Source: Cordia subcordata
Lineage: Eukaryota; Streptophyta; Magnoliopsida; Boraginales; Cordiaceae
DNA length: 64,000 bases
Direction: 5' to 3'
Assembly (NCBI GenBank): GCA_028554755.1
Contig: JAPTOF010000001.1
Coordinates: 41,249,501-41,313,500 of the forward strand
Below, piece by piece: positions 22,046-34,149 of this stretch. The stretch's first letter is position 1. Every line of letters begins with the position of its first letter. A program made the position numbers and the translations under genes. The notes under the pieces were generated by a model. That model made no database searches and was not told the origin of the DNA. It worked only from the letters and a program-made list of their open reading frames with translations.

Positions 22046-24215
22046 ATGTCAATGCTTCAAACTTTTTGCAGCAAAAGTTGATATATCAGTCCTTTTTTCC
22101 AAGTCTGAACTTCAATTCCAAAAGATCTTTTCATAACAAGCATTTATTAGTCTTGGATTTAACTGCTTGGCCACTGAAGTTATGCCCAAGCCCCACCAGA
22201 AAGGTGATTGTAGGAGGCTTCTCTCCCACATCGAGGGACATATACTTCCCCCTAAAGTTCTTTTATGGCTCTGGGTAAAACTCCAACTAATTATCATCAC
22301 TTAGGAAGTGATATAATCACAGCTATGCTACTGTGTACTTGATTAGATTATAAGATATGGAAATGGTCCTAACTTGTACCATATTCTTTGAGGAATCGTG
22401 CCACGACCATGTTCCACCAAACTCTTCTCTTGATTTGATTGTATCAGCTGTAAATCTTGGCAATAATTAGCCAATAAATATCAAGAGGCGTCCAATAAAT
22501 TGCAAGAAATGTTGATCTATTTTGTCTTGATGTTTGTATCTGATTGTCAAAATTTTGTTACTACAAAATAATTGAAGAAATATTAAGTTTTCAGGTTGGA
22601 ATAGGTTGTGCTCATGGTTTTCAATCAGGGTAAAAGATAGGTAACGAATGATTTCAATTGCCGAGAGATTGGGGGGGGGGGGTAGGGTTGGGAGTGGGAG
22701 GAATGAATCACAATAAATAAACTCCACTGAGTTTCTATACCATTTTGAGTTGAAATGTGGTTGTTAAAACATGAGATGTAAACTTAGACCTGTAGCAAAT
22801 ACAAGATCCCCTGGCAATAGGTTAACGCGAGAGTCACATAAAGACAAATTTCCTGCTAATGCATAGTTGACATGCAATATGCAATATCATATTACGAAGC
22901 AAGCCTGCCTTTGAATGATTTTGGTGAACTCAGTCTGTGGGAAAGTAGAACATGTATACCTAATCAACAGAGAGTATAATTTGTTTAGTACATGAATATA
23001 GATATATATACATCTGGTGGATTATCATCTTTCCATTGTTTAAATGATTGACCTAGTTTTTGTTGGATTGGCCTAATTTTTGTTGTGGAAGATATACAAA
23101 TATAGATCTATGTTAGTGGGGGTATCATCTTTCCATTTTCTGGTGACCTAATATTCGTTGCTGCAGATTTGGACCAGTATTAGAGATGATTAGATGCTGC
23201 AGAAGGTTGTCCATTTTTGGACAGTAGGCGATTATTAAGGAGAAAGGCATGATACAGAGGATTCCAACTAACAAGGATCAGACGTTCGATATCTGAAATC
23301 ATATCACACCGTGATACTCTAATGCCAAGTAAGAAGTGTTGTACTCTCCTCAATGCATAGGGATATAATTTTGTCTAAGCCAGTGCACATCATATTAATA
23401 AAGCAAAAGATCAGAAAGAAAAAGAAATGCACACAACATCAGTGATTGCTCTTGGTTGTTTGGATTGAATTTAGCAACTTGTTTGATCTAACTTCCTATA
23501 AGATAGCTTTTCTTCACAAAGATAGCTTTTCTCTTTTTCAAAAAAAGAAAATTTGCATCCGTCTTTCCCGGGAATAGCTCTGTTTCATATTATAATTTGG
23601 TGACTGAAAACTGCACGTAGTAAAAAGAAACCAAATTATAAACTGCATATATTGAAAAGAAACAAGTTGATAACATAAAGCCTCGTGCATGCAGATTTAT
23701 ATTCTCTCATTTCATCAACTTTCTTGAAGGTGCTTTTTGATAAAGTCAATATGCTGAGCACGGTCGGACCAATATCTGATATTCTTGAAAAATATATCTT
23801 CTGGTTCGCATCTAGAATGGACATTTACTTAAAAGCAGTTTATTAACTGTATTCTGTAAGACCAAGCAGCAAAAGCCTTATACATACTCATATATGCATG
23901 ACAGTTCATCTCTTTTGACTTGCAATAATGCCTATATTATACAATCTATGAGTGAACAAGTTGGTTGATTGGAGGATAGCAGCTATTGGCTACAAAAATA
24001 AGTGAAATACAAGTAGGGATTGCATTTATATGCAGTGTGATCCGGAAATTGTGGAGCTGGGTTTTACTTTGCTCTAGCCAAATTTGCAGAGGCAATCATT
24101 ATCTAGCCTTGGCCTTGTGCTCCATGCCTCATTTTACCTTTAGTCTAATATAATGGAAAAATACTCTGTTTGTGTTCCCTTTTGCTCCCTACATATTTCA
24201 CTGTTGAATGTCTTT
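22046..24215. other. intergenic, 3' side of the MATE gene
   Basis: No gene recognised. A G run occurs at 22671-22682. The last few hundred bases before 24216 lie downstream of the MATE stop codon and would contain its 3' UTR. Confidence 0.5.
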
Positions 24216-26111
24216 TCATACTTTGAGATATCCATCTTCTTCTGCATATTTTATTACATTATCTCCATATGCACCTTCACTACTTTGTCCAACCAAGTCC
24301 TTAGCGTTCATTGACTCTCTCTCCCAGTCTGTGTTGTATATCACAGTTAGCATGGAGACAACACACACTACCTGAGCGGCTAAAAGGCCATAACAGAGGC
24401 CGAGAAATCCTAGTTTCCAGATGAAGGCCAAAGCTATGGCCACTGGTGTTCCCATCAAGTAAAATGAATAGAAGTTGATAGCCGCCCCTATGCTGGGCCG
24501 AGCACATCCTCTTAGGACCCCACAACATGTTGTTTGTGGGCAATTTGCAAGTTCACAAAGTCCAATTATGGGTAGAACGGCTACTGTTAGCTCTAGAACT
24601 TCATTATCTTTTGTGAAGACTCTTCCCCATGCTTCTCTACCTAGGGTGGTCGGTAAGAAGCCAAAAGTTGACGTTAGAAAGGCCAGAATTATGGAGACCA
24701 ATGTGGCCAAACGGGCTGCAGCTGGCCGCCCAGCTCCTAGTTCAGTTCCTACTCTGGTTGAGATTGATGCACTAAGGGCTGACGGCAATGTGTACATGAG
24801 GGATGTGGTTTGTATGACTATAGCAGATGTTGCAAGCGTTACATGAGGTTTATCAAGATAACCAGCTAGAAGTGTCATCAGCTCATACCACCACCATTCT
24901 AAGCAAACAGCTATACAACTCGGTATAGCTAGCCGAAGCAGGACTCCCCATTCATCCCCAAGCAAAGCTGGTGAAGATGGCAGTTTCGAGTTTGGCGCTA
25001 GGGGTTTAGACAACTCATCAGGCACGCGGGTATATATCAGATAGCCCAGGAGGAAGATCAAGGTATTGAAGTTGGCAATAAAGGTGGAAATTGCTATCCC
25101 CTGGATTCCAAGGGACAGATTGAAGGTCAAGTAAACTGTTATGGGAATATGCAGAAGTATTGCTAGTGAAGTGCACCACAGCAACGGCCACGTTATCCCT
25201 TTACTGCGCAGGTAAATACGCAAAGGGTGCAGGATGCTATTCCCGATGAGATCTGGAAGTGCGAATCTGCAGTAGACACCTGCAACATGGGAAACGTCCA
25301 GGTCCTGACGAAGTGTTAACATAACAGGTTCAAGATTGATCCATAGCATGGCAATGGGAACAGATGCGAAGAGTAACATCAGGATAGTTCTCTGCAGAGT
25401 TTGAGACATTATGGTTAAGTTTCTTGACCCAAAAGCTTGGCTACAAAGTGGTTCCATCCCCATTGCCAAGCCTGATAATACTGAGTAACCAGTGATGTTG
25501 GTGAAGCCAATGGCTAGTGCCCCGCCTGCTAGCTCTAGGCTGCCAAGCCTTCCCATGCAGGCAACTACAATCATGTTCTTCAAGTAGCCAACCAAGCCCA
25601 TGGCCAATATTGGGAAACCAGTGTCAGTCATTTTCTTGAGCTCCTCCACTGCCTGGGCACAATAATGGAAAATTACAAGGGCTGTCAAACAAATCAAGGA
25701 AAGCCAAATTTTATCGATCACACTAGGGGCTTGTTTGGATTGGTTTTTTTCAAAGATATTTTTTTTGTTATAACTTTTTTTTAAAAAAAAAAAGATGTTT
25801 TTTGAGAAATTAAAAATTTTGGCTTATGAAAAAAAGCTGCAAATGAGCTTTTTCCAGAGTTTTACCTTTTTTGAATTCTAATTCAAATACTTATCACGAA
25901 AAGATATGCTTTTCTAAGGGAAAAAAAAGCACTTCATGAAGAGCCAATCCAAGGGCCTATATACAGTCGATTAAAATTTTTGAGCGCCTTGATAATAGAG
26001 TATTCGCGGAAACAACTTTTTCTATATATTTAGGAGTAAAGATTGTTAATTTTTTTTTCAGCTTCGTACCTCAAACATTGTCGGGTGCTTTTGAGTCTGC
26101 TGTGCTCCCAT
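24216..26111 (-). CDS. MATE/DTX family multidrug and toxic compound extrusion transporter, two exons
   Basis: Minus-strand exon 1 (26111-26070, 14 codons, MGAQQTQKHPTMFE) ends at GAG|GTACG. Exon 2 (25652-24216) begins after TTATTGTGCCCAG and continues in phase as AVEELKKMTDTGFP. The product is 492 aa, the usual MATE length. Family marks include the first half with LELAGGALAIGFTNITGYS and GMEPLCSQAFG, PLRIYLRSKGITWP, CLEWWWYELM in the second half, and NCPQTTCCGVLRGCARP. About 12 membrane segments are expected. MATE proteins export organic compounds by cation antiport at the plasma membrane or tonoplast. This subtype resembles the Arabidopsis DTX48-54 group (from memory); substrate unknown. The continuous frame extends upstream to an ATG at 25721, but that segment reads through intron and is hydrophobic only by chance. 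The 417-bp intron carries a MITE. Confidence 0.9.
25726..25957. mobile_element. MITE, GTTTGGATTGG-type family (copy D), in the MATE intron
   Basis: Left end GGGGCTTGTTTGGATTGGTT, right end GAGCCAATCCAAGGGCC. Inverted A/T-rich halves lie between, as in the other copies. It occupies over half of the 417-bp intron (25653-26069), starting 73 bp from the splice acceptor. Confidence 0.75.
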
Positions 26112-26289
26112 CTCACTTTTTGCTTATTCTTCTGCCTTTTCTTGTTTCCTGGTATGCTTTGAATGTGATACTCCCAAGGGTTCACATACATATATAGACG
26201 ACTCTTCTCACATGCATTAGTCCATGCATGCTCTCCCTCTCACAAACATCACAACTACACGTGCTCAAAATTGCACCCAAACACACACA

Positions 26290-26292
<3 letters not shown>

Positions 26293-26344
<52 letters not shown>

Positions 26345-26358
26345 GTGAGTGAGAGAGA
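26293..26358. repeat. (AG)n microsatellite in the MATE leader region
   Basis: More than 25 uninterrupted AG/GA units precede (GTGA) units at 26340-26352, and a CACACA run lies at 26282-26291. On the MATE strand this is a CT-rich tract between the TATA-like motif and the start codon, so it probably lies in the 5' UTR. Confidence 0.85.
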
Positions 26359-26394
26359 TGGGGAAGGAGTTGGCCATGCTAAAAGAGTGAAAGC

Positions 26395-26402
26395 TTTATA
26401 TA
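26395..26402 (-). promoter_or_regulatory. TATA box candidate for the MATE gene
   Basis: TATATAAA on the minus strand, 284 nt upstream of the proposed MATE start, followed about 35 nt later by the CT-rich tract. Position and sequence fit a plant TATA box. Transcription start not observed. Confidence 0.5.
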
Positions 26403-29400
26403 GGTGTTGGATGTGGGAGTAGGCTGGACATTAGAATCTCCAGCAATGTTATAACGTTCTTTGAAAATTTTAATCGTGCCGAATAGTTTAAATTATGTAA
26501 TTATAACTAAATCATATACAATATTACAAGGAGATTTGAAATCGAAGTGGGTTTGGATACAATTTTTTAAAGCTCGTAAACTATATAGTAGGCCGAGGTA
26601 AACATAGGATTGAACTTTTACTATTAGGAACTACTCCCACAAACCAACCTCCCAGCTACATTTTGTCATTTAACCAAATTTATGAGAACATATCCACTTC
26701 ATCTTTTAATAGAATCATGCACGATGTGTTATGTTACCTAAATCTATATGATCTAACTTTCACATGAACAAGCTTCTTTGTGAGAACTATGAACTTATCA
26801 TCAGTTAGCTTTAGTATTGTCATTAATTATTGCCACAATCTATGTCTCTTCTTTTTCTTTTTCTTTATATATAATTAAGCTATTTAAGTATCTATATTTT
26901 TTGCCTCGAACTTGCATATATAGAGAGTTTTTAACACGAACTTAATTCTTTTAAATATTTACATATATTTCTCCATGCATATTTTGTGGATTGGTCTATG
27001 GCTGATTATTGATTTTGGCTACCAAGCATGTGATATATATTTATATAATAAACTAATGCATTTTTCTAGTGGAGAATATATCAGTTATTGCTTTTAGGAA
27101 CACTATTAGATATACTGCCATAGACCACTGTGTGTTGTGGAAGCAACTTTAGATCACACTGAAAATGCTACTAATTACTAGCGCACACACAAACACACCC
27201 ACTTTAGGTAGAAGTACGTGCTTAAGTTATAGTCTCAAGTGTTCACTTTAACCTCATGTGCAATCCAATAGAAAGTTATAAATATCGAACAAAATAATCA
27301 AAGTAATTCTTTCTCCACTAAATTGAGTCGACTATATATGTGTAAAGCTTGATAACACAACTCGTTACTATCGAAAACTTCGTCAATTGTTGGCTTGATT
27401 CTCGATGTAATTGAACCTTTTCATATTGTGGCAAATTTAGAATATATTAACTCGTTTTGGAGTATTGATCCCATTGTGAAATGTTCTACTAACGAGCACA
27501 AATAATTAATCATTGCCCCTTTATTCACATTTAGTATATATAGTGAACATATATATATGGTGCCCGTATATTAGTAGAATTGACACAGACTGGCTCTAAC
27601 CTACTTATGGCTAAGATATTAGTGATAAAGTTCTAGATCTCTAATGAGGACCACTCCGTTGTTAAAGGTTGAATTTCATTATTAGAGTTAGGTCCTGCCT
27701 TTTTGCCATGTTAATGATGGAATAGTTGCGGGGAGGGTTGTGACCCATGTCAGTTTCACGTACGTTTTCCTTGAGTTGGCTTAATCGGTTAACCTCCTCA
27801 CATTACACATTACGAGTCGAATCAAATCAAATCAAATTATGTATATTATTAAAAAAGACCGATTATACATTATACGATCATGCTACTAATTTCTATCGAG
27901 GATTGTGGTTTCTCCGCTAATTCTGTTTATTTGATGTCTTGTTTGATTACTTCCATCTAACTCATACTTGGTCTTTTTTCAACTCTTTATATATATACTT
28001 TGAGTTAGAATATCACAAGTCACATTAAATTTAAAAATCCCTATTAAATCATGAGTGATGAAAGAAAAAGTCCTTCTAACAAGTGTCTTTTCCGAAATTA
28101 CATTTGCATTTCTACACTTGCTGACATGTTCATTCACGAGCCATCACATACCATAAATTCTCAAAGATCACATGGGATTACTATAAATTTCTTGATATTT
28201 TAATTATTTAGAAAACTTAATTCTCATAATTTTACTATTTTGATGTCCAAGCACCATTTCTAAAATCACTCCTAATAACACACATGTGCCCCCACAGTTT
28301 ATTCAATTCATGTACACATGTGCAAGAACAATACAATAAACAAGGTGAAAGATTTGATGTCTTGTCTTGTCGTCCTCATCAGTGAAATTATACGGTTAAT
28401 CTTGCATTATTAGACAAGATCTTTTGTTTAAAAAACAGATTATGAAGCTATTCCAAGAGAAAGAAATATTGGACTTGAATCCTTTCCTATTTTTATTCTC
28501 TTTAATACATAAGAGTGATAATTTCAATCATTCGAGTAAGATTAAATTAATTTTAAACATTTATTTCAAAATAAAAAGGAGAGAAAGAAAGTATTGATAA
28601 AGAATTTTTTGAAATAAAAGGTTCAAATTAATTTAATCTTTCTTGAATGATTGGGATTATTCCCCTTATATATTGGAGATAATGAAAAATAAGAGATCCC
28701 ATGGTTAAATCTACAATGTTGATGACTTCCTGTCTCCCTGATCCCAATATTGATTATCTTTATCCTTGTTTCGTGACACGACATAATACCATTTCTAAGA
28801 GCATGAACTATGAGATTTATGAGGATTGATCGTGGAAAAGTTAATTTTCTTAACTGATTCAAACTTAAAAAGTATACAAGTTTTCCGCCTAACTAGCTAG
28901 GTCGCTCTCAAGTGCTCGATCGAGCATTAAACTAGTCTTCTAGGGTTAGTATTGTTTCGTTTGATAAAATGATTAAAGTTTCCTCGCATGCACCTACAAT
29001 GAAAACAATATTGTCAAGCTCGAATGGAACCACGCATGTGCATTAGTTGCACCAAACTGACTGATAAATAGATATTCATCAACCATAATCTTTGCCCACT
29101 TCTCATAGCCCGCTTTTGACAAATTAAATTTCAAGCATCACCTTTTTTTTCTTTTTTTTTCTTTTTTTTTTTAATGCTAACCATGTTCAAAGATTTGATA
29201 TTGTACCCGCCCACATATTCCATTTCAACGGCTAAAGTTGTGGCCAGCATGGTTGTTAAGCAAATTTTAGTGGCATCTTCAATTTGTCACATCTCTAATT
29301 GCTGTGTGGAAAAAAAGGTTTTTTTGTTGCTAAAATGCTGCCCCTTTGGTCCCAAAAGCCTCAGGCATTGTGCCCAAAACCTCAAAACAGCCGACAGGTT

Positions 29401-30383
29401 CCTATCCTCCCACAATCATCAACAACAAAAAGAATAATGTATGTATCTACATAAATCTATAGATATGTATATACCGGAACACTTAGAGGAGTTCCTGTGG
29501 TATTCACTTCCATTTCCCTCATTAGATCATTTGTTGCACTCATAGTTACTGCTCCATTAATTCGATTATTTTCTAATTAATTGCTATACCTCACAAGTCA
29601 TATTAGGGGTTGACCAACAGTATCTCGACCTTTAATTACAGAGCATTATGAATATTAGACACCTGGCTGGGCAGAAAGACACATCTAGTACCGAATCATT
29701 CCCAAATTTCTTTTTTCAAGCATAAAAACCCTAGAACCAGAAGTAGTAAGAATACATTATTTTTTATTTCTTCCTATCAGACTCTTGGGAAATAAAGGGG
29801 GATAAAGAGTAGCTATATGGAGAGATGACTTGTATGCACTATCACCAATGCCCCAAAATTAAAAGCATGTTATTTTTCGTTTCAAAGCATGTTATACTCA
29901 AGTTGATGCTTATTGCAAGCTAACGTGTGAATCTATATTTCGAATGTGTAATAAGAAACCTTAATCGTTCTAAACGGGTTTTATTGATTTATTTGTACTC
30001 GTCAATTTAAGGAAATAAGTCGGTCTAATTATTATTCTTGACCTTTTGGGAGATTGGGATGCCACAACGAGGATTGGCCGCAACATTAGGCAATTAGTTC
30101 CGCAATTTGCACAAAGTTAATCTTGAGATCAATGCATTTTGATCCTTGGACCCTTTTCTAGTGTCTTTTGTTGACATATAGTTAATAAAAAGGTAAAAAG
30201 AAGTCAATGCAATCAAATGTTTCACAAAGGTTAATAAGTTTAATATACTAATTATAGTCAAATTAAACACCATAAAGAGATTTTGAGGATCTTATTGTAA
30301 TGATGTCCTTTTGTAGGGACCTTCGATGTTGGGATTTCCTTACTATTAGAGATATATATAGCGCCTGATCCAGTATACTCTTA
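26403..30383. other. intergenic, MATE upstream region and gene-poor sequence
   Basis: No coding gene recognised. There are poly-T tracts at 29143-29172. A short stretch near 28060-28100 (AAAGTCCTTCTAACAAGTG) resembles part of the SINE-like piece at 33240-33345. The open frame at 29174-29437 has no domain. Confidence 0.5.
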
Positions 30384-30611
30384 GGGCCTATTTGGATTGG
30401 CTTTTTTTTAAGAAAAAGCATTTTTTTCTTCGAAAAAGTTACATTAAATTTGCAATAACTACTTGATTTGGCTTCCAAAAAAGCTGAAACTCTGAAAAAA
30501 ACTCAAATACAGCTTTTTTTAAAAGCCAAAATTTTTAGCTTCTTAAAAAAAGCTGTTTTTCAAAAACTATTAAAAAAAGCGCTTTTTAAAAAAGCCAATC
30601 CAAACGAGCCC
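30384..30611. mobile_element. MITE, GTTTGGATTGG-type family (copy E, best preserved)
   Basis: Left end GGGCCTATTTGGATTGGCTT, right end AAGCCAATCCAAACGAGCCC, near-perfect inverted repeats. TTA flanks both ends (30381-30383 and 30612-30614). It is 228 bp and non-coding. The TTA duplication places the family with Tourist/PIF-Harbinger-like MITEs. Confidence 0.85.
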
Positions 30612-31717
30612 TTAGTCAACATTCTCTCATTAATTTTATTCCGGACTATGATTGCAGCCAGCATGTCTGAAAATGGGATATACTATTTCTAATATCGCGA
30701 TGTTGATTTGCAGAATCAAAATCAAATCAAATTTATTTTATTAAGTAATTCAACTGTCAGACTTCATCTGTTGATTTGTAGAATTTTAAATAAAATTATT
30801 GAATAAAAGCCATTAATTGTTTCGTCTTGTATTTTAAGAGCTGAATTTTCAGTCATTTTAAGGACAATATTGGACTTTAAAAAATATAGAACAATATTAT
30901 TGAGTAAAAAAGAAGAAAAATAATTTTTGACATGATAAAAAAAATAACTTATCAAAACTTTTCCTAAAAAGCTCCAACCCGGAGCTTCTAATTTTTCAAC
31001 TTTTTTAACTTTGGTTTTCATGCAAAACTATTCTAGAAGTTGGCCTAACATGATAAATTTAGCTTTTAAACTAACAAAAAATGAGTGTTTAAAAGTTAGG
31101 TTAAACGGGCTTTTAAATTTTGATTTATATGTCAGTGACGTTTAAATTAAATTATTTTTAAATATTTTTCTATCCCTTTTATGACATACAAAGTTTGATC
31201 CATCGAATCAAACAATTGACCTTTTGGGAGCTTTTTGTGCATGCATGGGGGTGCACATGGTGGAATCGAGGGGGAAGGAATACGTCTCCATAGTAATTTC
31301 CTTTTGAGGGTTTTGTGTGACATAAATCTACCAAATGTGGGGTCTTGTGGTTTATTTATATCATCATCACAAGCCTAAAAATATTTTGAGTGTACAACGT
31401 TGATAAAAAGATCATGTGCAAAACAAAATAGGAATTCAAGTAGAGATTTGATTAGATCACATCATATATTTTAAAATTTTTATATAGTAATAAATTATAA
31501 ACTTTAAAATTACCGTATAAGATCTTAATGTGTCACTTTTATTAGTATCAATTTTTGTTTTAATATAGAACTATATATCTCATCGTAATAGTGGTTTCAA
31601 TAGTATACCCAATTTTCTCAAACTAGTAATAAACCCCAAAATAATAAGCATGATCCCTTGAGGATAGGAGGATATATTCTTCCATAAATGTCAATGAGTA
31701 ATTGAAATTCTCTCTTA

Positions 31718-31951
31718 GTTATTTGAATTGATTTTTTTTTCCCTATAAAAGAACACTTTTTAGGAAAATTAAACACCCTATCTTGAAAAAAAAATTATTG
31801 ACGTTCAAAAAAAAAGATAAAACTCTTTAAGAAAAGTTCAAATTGAGCTTGAACTTTTGTAGAATTCAATTTTGAACTTCAGAAAAGTTACTTTCTGAAA
31901 AAAAAAATACAGAAAATCACTTTTTTTAAAAGCCCATCCAGAGACAAGTCC
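31718..31951. mobile_element. MITE, same family (copy F)
   Basis: Left end GTTATTTGAATTGATTTT, right end AAAAGCCCATCCAGAGACAAGTCC. TTA flanks both ends (31715-31717 and 31952-31954). The ends are more diverged than in copy E. Confidence 0.65.
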
Positions 31952-32063
31952 TTAATATGGAATAGTGGAAGCTAGCTAATAGATCCTTCTAGGTTAAAGT
32001 TATATCATCAACTTTTTTACATGTCCAACCGATGACTTTTTGTTTTTTGTCAATTATAAATTT

Positions 32064-32406
32064 AGTAATGAAGCAGAAGTAATGGCACTATTGGAGGGCA
32101 TGCAAATCGCAGTCCAAACAGAATGGCATCAAGTAAAAATTGAGACTGACTCCCAAATACTTGTCAATTAAATTAAGGAAAAAAAATTATTCAAGAAATA
32201 GCGTGTTACCCTATGTAGAGGAATGCAAGTGGTTACTACAAGCCAACCAAGGATTTTCCTTGAAGCATGTTTATCGAGGGAACAAATGTGCAGACTAAAT
32301 GTCCAACTTCGGACTTTATTTCCAATTAGGCTCTCACTTGATTGAAGAACCACTAGATGATCTGAAGAGACAGCTAGCAGATAATTTGAGAGGGGTGTCC
32401 AATTGA
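32064..32406 (+). pseudogene. RNase H-like domain remnant (LINE-type)
   Basis: One plus-strand reading gives SNEAEVMALLEGMQIAVQ, then KIETDSQILVN and a stop. After a frame change it continues as VLPYVEECKWLLQAN and HVYRGNKCAD, with another stop. The order EAE...LLEG, ETDS, HVYR.(N)..AD is that of the plant RVT_3/RNase H-like domain found at the end of LINE polyproteins and in some host proteins. Two or more stops and a frame shift mark it as dead. No reverse transcriptase part was seen nearby. Confidence 0.7.
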
Positions 32407-33835
32407 TGACTTTGAACTCATCTTAACAATCAACCTTATCACCAATTTGACTTTCTTGTTCTTTAATTACTTTCCCCAACTCTTAATTACCGTTTCATTT
32501 GCACAAGTTCATCATCACTAGCGATGTGTTTGGATGAACTCGCGAAGACTTGACCCGGGGACTTCTCTCGTAGAGTGGCGTCTTTTATTAGACTCGACTT
32601 TCTCAGTGGAATTAAAAAAAAAAAAGAGTTTGAGCTCTTTTGGCTTACTTTTAGCCACGCAGGGCGGCTATCCGCATGTGTCCCAAAGTGACGTCCATTT
32701 TTTGGTAATGGGTATACTCGAGAGAAAAGGTTTCCTTTACAGCACTTATTTGAAATCTTAAATCTGAAAACATATAAAATTATATACACTTGAGATTTAT
32801 AAGCATATTATAACAAACACAGCATATATATCTTTTGACCATCATCTGTCACAACACTATGTACGTAGGGATACGTGAGAGAAAAGGAAGGGAAAGATTT
32901 TCTTCTTTTTGGAAAATTAAAGAATTTTATGATTATTTATTTAGATTGCATTAAAAGGAAAGAAAAGAAAATTGTAGTTTCAAATGATAACATGTTAAAA
33001 ATTCATTTGTTTGACTAAAAAAATTAAACGATGATCACAATAACATTGAGACCGAATAATGTAGTACGTGACTAATTAATTGCAACGATGTCAAGCTATT
33101 TTATCAATCATAAAAAGAAATAGTCATATAAACTAGCGGGGTGAAATTGATCACATAACCTTGAAGCCAAATACTTGAACTTTTTTGCTTTGACTTAGGG
33201 TATTTTCAAGCCACGTTAGATAATCGGTTCAGGAGAGTAAAAGAAAAGTCCTTCTAATAAGTGTGTTTCTTGAGATTCAAACTCGTGTTTTCCTCTTCAC
33301 AGGGTCAGGCAGCTATTACTTCAACTAATAACTTGCTGGTAAATAATTGAGGTTTGATCTATCAAATTTAACTAATTATTTTATGGTTAAAAATATAGGA
33401 AAGGAGCTGCTTTAGCCACGACCAAACTTTGTGAGCCTCCAACTTTTTAACCTTAGCTAGAAACTTTGGTGGGTCATCAACTAGGTCGTGCTGGTCCAAA
33501 CATGGCATTTGATGTTCCAAGAAGAAGGTTTGCATGTGACCAAGAAGGCCATTGGAATCCAAGAGTTAGAAACATGGAGGCATCAAAGTAGATTCCCAAA
33601 ATAAGATGAACATGCTGGAAAAATATTTGAAAGGGCCTTTGGATAAGAATATATAGCTAGTTGATGAGGGGGGCAGATTTTGCCATGTGAAGAGTGAGCT
33701 TTTCAGTTTTGAGCTAGTCTATATAGAAGAATGTGACATGACACTGTCCTAATTTCCACCCTCTCCCCAAGTGGCTCCTAACTAGAAGGAACACGCCAAA
33801 CCAACACATTTTCCCATTGGTAACATGAGTAACAC
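32407..33835. other. intergenic, no gene seen
   Basis: AT-rich. 33240-33345 read on the minus strand contains TTAGTTGAAGTAATAGCT and, further on, GAGTTTGAATCTC, resembling degraded pol III A and B boxes of another SINE family. This is weak. Confidence 0.4.
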
Positions 33836-34145
33836 GAGTTAGTTATAGGTCCAAGAGCCTATTCGGTTTAAAACGACTATTGATAAATCTTGTAACTAAT
33901 TATTAACTTAAATCATGCTTGTTTTAAATGGCATCGTGACGTTTCTTAAAGTTTAGATCTTGGTTTAAACCCTGATGAAGGGTCAAGTTAGTTATAAGTT
34001 CGAATCAATCAAGAGCGTATTCTGTTTAAAACCGTTATTGATAGATCTTGTAATAACTAATTATTAACCTAAAGCATACCTATTTTCAATAATGTCATGA
34101 TGTAATTTAAAGTTTAGATCTTGGTATAAATCCTAATAAAGGGGT
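33836..34145. repeat. diverged tandem duplication, two units of about 150 bp
   Basis: Unit 1 from about 33838 and unit 2 from about 33986 both start AGTTAGTTATA. They share TCTTGTAACTAATTATTAAC-like and AAAGTTTAGATCTTGGT segments and end with a TAAA(C/T)CCT(G/A)AT(G/A)AAGGG motif. Small indels and many substitutions show the duplication is old. Confidence 0.75.
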
Positions 34146-34149
34146 TCCG

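Noticed and set aside
24475..24846. Plus-strand 123-codon open frame
   Set aside because: It lies opposite the MATE exon and has no family features; it is a shadow of the real coding strand.
25653..25721. MATE start at 25721 (MIDKIWLSLIC...)
   Set aside because: The segment reads through a good splice acceptor into intron and up to the MITE. A short upstream exon gives a better N-terminus.
29174..29437. 87-codon plus-strand frame
   Set aside because: No domain, no splice context and ordinary composition; most likely chance.
32519..32823. A possible MITE starting GCGATGTGTTTGG
   Set aside because: The supposed right end shares only about ten bases and no duplication was found.
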